In this document: one piece after another, positions 6,213 through 9,955 of the stretch | Numbering within the stretch: the stretch's first letter is position 1 | Layout: each line of letters starts with the position of its first letter | Assembly: GCA_945918815.1 (NCBI GenBank) | Contig: CAMEIU010000075.1 | Span: 1 to 9,955 of the forward strand | DNA: 9,955 nucleotides | From: an uncultured Clostridia bacterium | GTDB lineage: Bacteria; Bacillota; Clostridia; Oscillospirales; Oscillospiraceae | Direction of reading: 5' to 3' | Notes under the pieces: generated by a model | Told to the model about the DNA's origin: nothing | Seen by the model: the letters and a program-made list of their open reading frames with translations, nothing else | Databases searched by the model: none | Position numbers and translations under genes: made by a program

Positions 6213-7364
6213 CTAGATCGCTGCCTGCCTCGGCCGGATGTACCTGGCGCTGGCGTCGGGGGCGGGGCGCATGTGGATGCCGGAGACCACGCCCATGGCC
6301 ATGAACATGGTGACGATGGACGAACCGCCGTAGCTGATAAAGGGCAGGGTCAGGCCGATGACCGGCAGCACGCCCAGGCACATGCCCACGTTGACGAGAA
6401 TCTGGAACAGCAGCATACCGGCAATGCCGATGCAGATGATGCGGTTCATATAGTTGCCGGACTTGACGCCCACATAGACGCACCGGACCACGATGGCCGT
6501 CAGCAGCAGCAGGACCACCACGCAGCCCAGCATGCCCAGCTCCTCGGCGATGGAGGCAAAGATGAAATCCGTGTGCTGCGCACCCATGCCGCCGGCCTGG
6601 ACCAGGGTTCCGTTGTAGAGGCCCTGACCGGAGACGCCGCCGTTCTGGATGTAGCGCAGGGACATTTTTGTTTGCCAGTAGGTGTCCGGGTCCAGGCTGG
6701 GATCGAACAGCACCAGAATCCGGTTCTGCTGGTAGGTTCTCAGCATGGGCCAGATCACTGGAATGGTCACGCCCGCCGTGCCCAGGGCCGCCAGGAACCA
6801 GATCACGTTGACGCCGCCCACAAAGGCCATGACGATGAAGATAAAGATGTACGTCAATGCCACGCCCAGGTCCGAGGACACATAGATGATGAGGCCGAAG
6901 AAGAACAAAGTGATGACCGCCATCTTGATCACGTTCAGGGGAGAGGACAGGTGGTTCTGGGACACGCTCATGCTTTTGGCCAGAATGATGATGAAGAAGA
7001 TTTTGCAGATTTCCGCCGGCTGCAGGTTCATTGGCAGCAGAGGAACGTCCAGCCAGCTCTTGTTGCCGGTGCCGCCGTCAATGCCCCAGAAGTACAGGCA
7101 GCCGATGAACAGGGCGCAGAAAATCAAAAGCAGCTCCCGCCGCTCGGCGATGATGTCCACGTCGATGAGGGTCAGAATGACATAGATGAAAATACCCAGC
7201 CCCAACGCCACGGATTGGATCATGATATAGCTGGTGTTGCCGTCATAGTTGGTGGCGCTGGAGACGGCCACGATGCCGAAGATGGTGGTCAGGGTGCAGA
7301 GCAGCAGCAGAAACATATCCGCTTTTTTGATAAAATCGCCAATGGCGCGGCCTATTTCTCTCAA
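6213..7364 (-). CDS. rodA: RodA-type SEDS peptidoglycan glycosyltransferase
   Basis: RodA polymerises lipid II into glycan strands during cell elongation, with a class B PBP partner and MreB. The 383-residue product has the normal length and about ten hydrophobic helices. Signatures include LQPAEICKI (114-122), DLGVAL (165-170), and the extracellular region GQGLYNGTLVQAGGMGAQHTDFIFA, whose HTDF (264-267) contains the catalytic Asp of SEDS enzymes. The family signature runs from N325 to SYGGSS (344-349), including LPVIGLTLPF. The extracellular loop and C-terminus favour RodA over FtsW or SpoVE, though SEDS paralogues are hard to separate by eye. The start is TTG (7364-7362) with AGGAGG (7377-7372) 7 nt upstream. 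A promoter is seen at 7393-7421. No mreBCD or PBP gene lies in this window. The stop codon touches a foldback repeat, so the last few residues may not be ancestral. Confidence 0.93.
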   Translation of the reverse strand: MREIGRAIGDFIKKADMFLLLLCTLTTIFGIVAVSSATNYDGNTSYIMIQSVALGLGIFIYVILTLIDVDIIAERRELLLIFCALFIGCLYFWGIDGGTGNKSWLDVPLLPMNLQPAEICKIFFIIILAKSMSVSQNHLSSPLNVIKMAVITLFFFGLIIYVSSDLGVALTYIFIFIVMAFVGGVNVIWFLAALGTAGVTIPVIWPMLRTYQQNRILVLFDPSLDPDTYWQTKMSLRYIQNGGVSGQGLYNGTLVQAGGMGAQHTDFIFASIAEELGMLGCVVVLLLLTAIVVRCVYVGVKSGNYMNRIICIGIAGMLLFQILVNVGMCLGVLPVIGLTLPFISYGGSSIVTMFMAMGVVSGIHMRPAPDASARYIRPRQAAI

Positions 7365-7392
7365 TGGCGCACCTCCTAGAAAAGTACCTTTT

Positions 7393-7421
7393 ATTTTACC
7401 AGAGAATCAGGGAAAAGTAAA
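7393..7421 (-). promoter_or_regulatory. rodA promoter
   Basis: On the minus strand, TTTACT (7421-7416), a 17-bp spacer and TAAAAT (7398-7393) preceded by TGG form a sigma-A-type extended -10 promoter. Transcription should start near 7386, about 22 nt before the TTG. It faces away from the tsaE promoter; the two -35 boxes are about 13 bp apart. Confidence 0.68.
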
Positions 7422-7434
7422 TGAAAAGATGGTT

Positions 7435-7463
7435 TTGCAAATACAAGAGAGATATGGTAAGAT
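7435..7463 (+). promoter_or_regulatory. Likely tsaE-tsaB promoter, divergent from rodA
   Basis: TTGCAA (7435-7440), a 17-bp spacer and TAAGAT (7458-7463) with TGG just before it (7455-7457) make a plausible extended -10 promoter. Transcription from about 7470 gives a leader of some 227 nt containing the whole foldback element at 7496-7654. No other promoter candidate is obvious between the element and tsaE. Confidence 0.6.
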
Positions 7464-7495
7464 AAGCGGAGAAACCTGTAGGAGACGTATGCACC

Positions 7496-7654
7496 AAAGG
7501 CTTCTCCATGAGGAGAAGCTGTCGAGCGAAGCGAGACTGATGAGGTGTGCGGGGAGATGTTGCGTTTAGCAGGAGCTTCCGGCGAATTCGTAACCTTTTC
7601 CACCTCATCCGACCCGGCTTCGCCGGGCCACCTTCCCCTCAAGGAGAAGGCTTT
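7496..7654. repeat. Foldback (MITE-like) element in the tsaE leader
   Basis: Arms of about 52 nt (7496-7547) and 54 nt (7601-7654) are imperfect inverted copies. Read inward, the left begins AAAGGCTTCTCC and the right AAAGCCTTCTCC; both contain GCGAAGC and end GATGAGGTG. Each arm also folds on itself: CTTCTCC/GGAGAAG (7501-7507 with 7512-7518) on the left, CCCGGC-TTC-GCCGGG (7613-7627) on the right. The middle (7548-7600) contains no gene. The element would be transcribed as part of the tsaE leader. No transposase or clear target duplication is visible. With the two promoters it accounts for most of the 332-bp gene-free stretch 7365-7696; I see nothing else there except the tsaE ribosome site. 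Confidence 0.8.
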
Positions 7655-7696
7655 CGGCTGCTTGCGGTTACGGTCCTTTCAGAAAAGAGGAATTCC

Positions 7697-8134
7697 ATGC
7701 GATTTGAAACCCATAGCCCGGAGGAAACCGAAGCCCTGGGCCAGCGGCTGGCGGAGCAATTGAAGCCGGGAGATGTGGTGGCCTATTTCGGCGACCTGGG
7801 AGCCGGAAAGACGGCCTTTACCAGGGGCCTGGCCCGTGGCCTCGACGTCCGGGAGCCGGTCACCAGCCCGACTTACACCATCGTCAACGAATATCTCTCC
7901 GGCTCCATGCCGCTGTTCCATTTTGATATGTACCGCCTCGGCTCCGCCGAGGAGGTGTTCGACATCGGCTGGGAGGACTATCTCAGCCGGGGCGGCGTCT
8001 GCGCCGTGGAGTGGAGCGAGAACGTGGCCGACGCCGTGGAGGACGCCGTCCGGGTCTCCATCCGCCGCACCGGCGACCGGGACCGGGAGATCATCATAGA
8101 AGGAGAGGGAAGTCATGCAGATCTTAGCCTTTGA
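7697..8134 (+). CDS. tsaE: tRNA t6A37 biosynthesis ATPase TsaE
   Basis: TsaE is the small P-loop ATPase that, with TsaB and TsaD, transfers the threonylcarbamoyl group to A37 of ANN-decoding tRNAs. The 145-residue product has the family's normal length. It carries the Walker A motif GDLGAGKT (32-39), the switch-like segment VTSPTYTIVNEY (55-66), FHFDMYRL (74-81) and VCAVEWSE (101-108). The start at 7697 has GAGG (7687-7690) 6 nt upstream, and the protein aligns from MRFETHSPEET. The frame is open further upstream, but that part is translated foldback element and is rejected. The 3' end overlaps tsaB by 20 nt, implying coupled translation. The last residues (about 137-145) are encoded in this overlap. 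tsaD is not in the window. Confidence 0.96.
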   Translation: MRFETHSPEETEALGQRLAEQLKPGDVVAYFGDLGAGKTAFTRGLARGLDVREPVTSPTYTIVNEYLSGSMPLFHFDMYRLGSAEEVFDIGWEDYLSRGGVCAVEWSENVADAVEDAVRVSIRRTGDRDREIIIEGEGSHADLSL

Positions 8135-8822
8135 GACCTCTGCCAAGGCCGCCAGCGTGGCCCTGCTCCAGGACGGCAGGCTCCTGGGCGAGTACACCCA
8201 GAACAGCGGCCAGACCCACAGCCGGACGCTGATGAAAATGGCCGAGGACCTGCTGCAAAACTGCGACCGTCAGGTGACGGACGTGGACGCCGTGGCCTGC
8301 GCCGCGGGGCCCGGCAGCTTCACCGGCGTCCGCATCGGCGTGGCCGCCGCCAAGGGCTTCGCCTGGGGTAGGACGCTTCCCTGCTACGGCGTCTCCACCC
8401 TGGAGGCCATGGCAAAAGGCGTTGCCGTGGCCGACGGCGTCATCTGCGCCGCCATGGATGCCCGCCGCAGTCAGGTCTACACCGCTCTGTTCCGGGTGGA
8501 GAACGGCCAAATGACAAGGCTCCTGGAAGATTGCGCCATTTCCATCGAGGAACTGGGCGGACACTTGAAAAATTTAGAAAAAACCATCTTTTTTGTTGGA
8601 GATGGGGCGGAGCTGTGCTATAATATACTGGGCTTTTCCGGGAACAGCCGGATTCTCCTGCCGGAGCATCTTCGGATGCAGCGGGCCGCCGGGGTCGCGC
8701 TGCTGGCCTGGGAACAGGCCCAAAGGGGAGAGGCCCCCTCCGGCGCAGGATTGACGCCGAATTATCTTCGCCTCAGCCAGGCGGAGCGGGAACGGAATCA
8801 AAAACTGAATTTAAAAGATTGA
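8115..8822 (+). CDS. tsaB: tRNA t6A37 biosynthesis protein TsaB
   Basis: TsaB is the inactive, ASKHA-fold partner that dimerises with the catalytic subunit TsaD and is needed for t6A formation. The 235-residue product starts with the typical MQILAFETSAKAASVAL (1-17). It contains THS (34-36), the diagnostic AAGPGSFTGVRIGVAAAKG (63-81), and MDARRSQVYTALF (114-126). The start is supported by AGGAG (8101-8105), 9 nt upstream, inside the end of tsaE. The C-terminal half is less conserved, as usual. Codons for about 149-172 form an AT-rich patch (8560-8630) unlike the rest of the gene and contain a promoter-like sequence. The next gene, upp, begins 12 nt after the stop. In many Firmicutes rimI and tsaD follow tsaB; here they do not. 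Confidence 0.96.
   Translation: MQILAFETSAKAASVALLQDGRLLGEYTQNSGQTHSRTLMKMAEDLLQNCDRQVTDVDAVACAAGPGSFTGVRIGVAAAKGFAWGRTLPCYGVSTLEAMAKGVAVADGVICAAMDARRSQVYTALFRVENGQMTRLLEDCAISIEELGGHLKNLEKTIFFVGDGAELCYNILGFSGNSRILLPEHLRMQRAAGVALLAWEQAQRGEAPSGAGLTPNYLRLSQAERERNQKLNLKD
8596..8624 (+). promoter_or_regulatory. Promoter inside tsaB, probably for upp
   Basis: TTGGAG (8596-8601), a 17-bp spacer and a perfect TATAAT (8619-8624) with TG at 8616-8617 form a good extended -10 promoter within the tsaB coding sequence. Transcription would start near 8631, about 204 nt before the upp ATG. The core shares 14 identical bases (8614-8627) with the promoter at 2006-2019. It sits in an AT-rich patch that stands out from the GC-rich gene. 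Confidence 0.66.
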
Positions 8823-8834
8823 GAGGTCATCAGT

Positions 8835-9464
8835 ATGGGAACATTACACATTTTGGATCATCCGCTGCTGCAGCATAAGCTGTCCATTCTGCGGGACAAG
8901 AACACCGGCGTCAAGGAATTCCGGGAGATCGTCGGCGAGATCGCCGCATTGATGTGCTACGAAGCCACCCGGAACCTGCCCACCGAGGAGCGGGAGGTGG
9001 AGACCCCCATCGACACCGCCAAGGTCCGGGTCCTGGCAGGCAAGAAGCTGGCCATCGTTCCCATCCTCCGCGCCGGTCTCGGCATGGTGGATACCATCAT
9101 CGACCTGGTGCCCTCGGCCAAGGTGGGCCACATCGGCCTCTACCGTGACCCGGAGACCCATGAGCCGGTGAAGTATTACTGCAAGATGCCGCCGGATATC
9201 TCCGAGCGCCAGGTGTTTGTGGTGGATCCCATGCTGGCCACCGGCGGCTCCGCCTCCGACGCCATCACCTTTATCAAGGAGTACGGCTGCCGGAACATCA
9301 CCTTGATGAACATCATCGCCGCCCCCGAGGGCATTGAAAAGGTCCAGCGGGACCATCCCGATGTGGACATTTTCGTGGCTGCCGTGGACGACCATCTCAA
9401 TGAGAACGCCTATATTGTCCCCGGCCTGGGCGACGCCGGCGACCGGATTTTCGGCACCAAATAA
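8835..9464 (+). CDS. upp: Uracil phosphoribosyltransferase
   Basis: Upp converts uracil and PRPP to UMP and pyrophosphate in cytosolic pyrimidine salvage. The 209-residue product is the standard length. It has the N-terminal HILDHPLLQHKLSILRDKNT (5-24), VPILRAGLGM (75-84), the PRPP-binding loop VVDPMLATGGSASDA (129-143), and the uracil-binding end YIVPGLGDAGDRIFGTK (193-209). The start has GAGAGG (8821-8826) 8 nt upstream. The gene begins 12 nt after tsaB and may be read both from the tsaE promoter and from the promoter inside tsaB. No T-tailed terminator follows; instead a promoter for the next gene starts 10 nt after the stop. I see no pyrimidine-responsive (PyrR) leader. Function is firm. 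Confidence 0.98.
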   Translation: MGTLHILDHPLLQHKLSILRDKNTGVKEFREIVGEIAALMCYEATRNLPTEEREVETPIDTAKVRVLAGKKLAIVPILRAGLGMVDTIIDLVPSAKVGHIGLYRDPETHEPVKYYCKMPPDISERQVFVVDPMLATGGSASDAITFIKEYGCRNITLMNIIAAPEGIEKVQRDHPDVDIFVAAVDDHLNENAYIVPGLGDAGDRIFGTK

Positions 9465-9473
9465 CCTTGCGCC

Positions 9474-9502
9474 TTGACTTATGTGGCTGCAATCAGTATA
9501 AT
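9474..9502 (+). promoter_or_regulatory. Near-consensus promoter for the Fe-S scaffold-like gene
   Basis: TTGACT (9474-9479), exactly 17 bp, and TATAAT (9497-9502) form the strongest promoter in the window, with 11 of 12 consensus bases. Transcription should start near 9509, leaving a leader of about 104 nt. It lies just after the upp stop codon, so the downstream gene should be expressed strongly and independently of upp. Confidence 0.9.
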
Positions 9503-9508
9503 AAAATT

Positions 9509-9538
9509 GTATTTTGTGGCCTCAGGACTTCAAAATAC
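9509..9538. promoter_or_regulatory. Inverted repeat at the predicted transcript 5' end
   Basis: GTATTTTG (9509-9516) and CAAAATAC (9531-9538) are perfect 8-bp arms around a 14-nt spacer. The left arm starts at the predicted +1, so it could be a 5'-end RNA stem-loop (stability or leader control) or a repressor operator. No T-run follows, so it does not look like a terminator for upp. Its role is unproven. Confidence 0.5.
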
Positions 9539-9612
9539 AGGAAACGTCATCACATGAAACATCGGTCAACCCAGTGTTCATTTGGTACATTTTTGGAAAG
9601 GAAGAAGTCATA

Positions 9613-9955
9613 ATGATCTATTCTACCGAAGTTCAGCATATGTGTCCCGTCGCCAAGGGCGCATATCACGGCCCGGCTCCCATTCCCGAAGAGGGCAAGT
9701 GGGTCCAGGCGAAGGAAATCAGCGATATTTCCGGTTTCACCCATGGTATCGGCTGGTGCGCACCGCAGCAGGGCGCCTGCAAGCTGACCCTGAACGTGAA
9801 GAACGGCGTCATCGAAGAGGCCCTGGTGGAGACCATCGGCTGCTCCGGCATGACCCACTCCGCCGCCATGGCTTCCGAGATCCTCATCGGCAAGACCATT
9901 CTGGAGGCGCTGAACACCGACCTGGTGTGCGACGCCATCAACACCGCCATGCGCG
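9613..9955 (+). CDS. Iron-sulfur cluster scaffold-like protein, 5' part (runs off window)
   Basis: The visible 114 residues begin MIYSTEVQHMCPVAKGAYHG and continue with KWVQAKEISDISGFTHGIGWCAPQQGACKLTLNV, VETIGCSGMTHSAAMASEIL and NTDLVCDAINTAM. This matches my memory of the clostridial protein annotated as an iron-sulfur cluster assembly scaffold, NifU/IscU-related, usually followed by a 'GGGtGRT' protein. In the NifU-type core, Cys residues bind the cluster; here candidates are C11, C48, C54, C73 and C95. C73 in GCSGMTHSAAMASE matches the GCxxxxxSAxMxxE pattern of IscU-like scaffolds. The start has AAAGGA (9597-9602) 10 nt upstream. The full protein should be roughly 230 residues, so about half is missing. 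Family identity is good; the cellular role, whether general Fe-S assembly or a dedicated pathway, is unknown. Confidence 0.85.
   Translation, partial: MIYSTEVQHMCPVAKGAYHGPAPIPEEGKWVQAKEISDISGFTHGIGWCAPQQGACKLTLNVKNGVIEEALVETIGCSGMTHSAAMASEILIGKTILEALNTDLVCDAINTAMR

Noticed and set aside
6273..7379. 368-codon plus-strand frame opposite rodA.
   Set aside because: It is dominated by His, Asp and Gln, as expected for antisense of membrane-protein codons, and rodA is well supported.
7611..7630. CCCGGC-TTC-GCCGGG hairpin as a terminator before tsaE.
   Set aside because: No T-run follows it, it is part of the foldback element, and it would cut tsaE off from its only visible promoter.
7391..7642. 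Minus-strand frame starting MRGRWPGEAGSDEV.
   Set aside because: Most of it is translation of the foldback element and of the rodA promoter region. Such repeat-derived frames are often annotated as hypothetical proteins, but there is no ribosome site or coding signal here.
7547..7696. N-terminal extension of tsaE to an ATG at 7547.
   Set aside because: The extra 50 residues are translated repeat sequence. The ATG at 7697 has a ribosome site and gives a normal-length TsaE.

Overview
The window reads as chromosomal, housekeeping DNA from a GC-rich low-G+C-lineage relative (Firmicutes, Clostridia). The most likely home is a gut Oscillospiraceae-type organism. This is inferred from the YfmH-type M16 protein, an S-layer-homology surface protein, strong AGGAGG ribosome sites, TTG starts, the TsaE/TsaB pair, and GTAGGG-type and TIR-type intergenic repeats. 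No species is claimed.

Layout, left to right. (1) 2-901 (+) is the 3' part of an M16 (YfmH-like) peptidase. A repeat-bearing gap separates it from lgt (1118-1972, +), which encodes prolipoprotein diacylglyceryl transferase. (2) 2059-2511 (+) is a small coiled-coil/acidic-tail protein with its own promoter and a strong terminator. (3) 2548-2779 is a repeat-rich gap leading into 2780-4624 (+), an unrecognised 614-residue, tryptophan-rich protein with an internal duplication and a probably damaged 5' end. (4) A two-way terminator at 4700-4731 separates it from the convergent gene 4739-5986 (-), an exported protein with a cadherin/Ig-like domain and three SLH motifs. (5) A cruciform-like AT-rich repeat (6090-6212) abuts the stop codon of rodA (6213-7364, -), the cell-wall SEDS glycosyltransferase. 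(6) 7365-7696 is a 332-bp divergent promoter region. It holds a rodA promoter, a promoter facing tsaE, and a foldback element of about 160 bp between that promoter and tsaE. (7) tsaE (7697-8134), tsaB (8115-8822) and upp (8835-9464), all +, are tightly packed, and a promoter lies inside tsaB. (8) 9613-end (+) is the 5' part of an Fe-S-scaffold-like protein with its own near-consensus promoter and a 5'-end stem-loop.

Functionally the window groups envelope genes (lgt for lipoprotein lipidation, rodA for peptidoglycan elongation, an SLH surface protein) with tRNA modification (TsaE and TsaB, for t6A37) and pyrimidine salvage (upp). I see no phage, CRISPR, toxin-antitoxin or biosynthetic system. 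The most unusual material is the intergenic repeats, at least three structural types in 10 kb, and the orphan 614-residue protein beside one of them.
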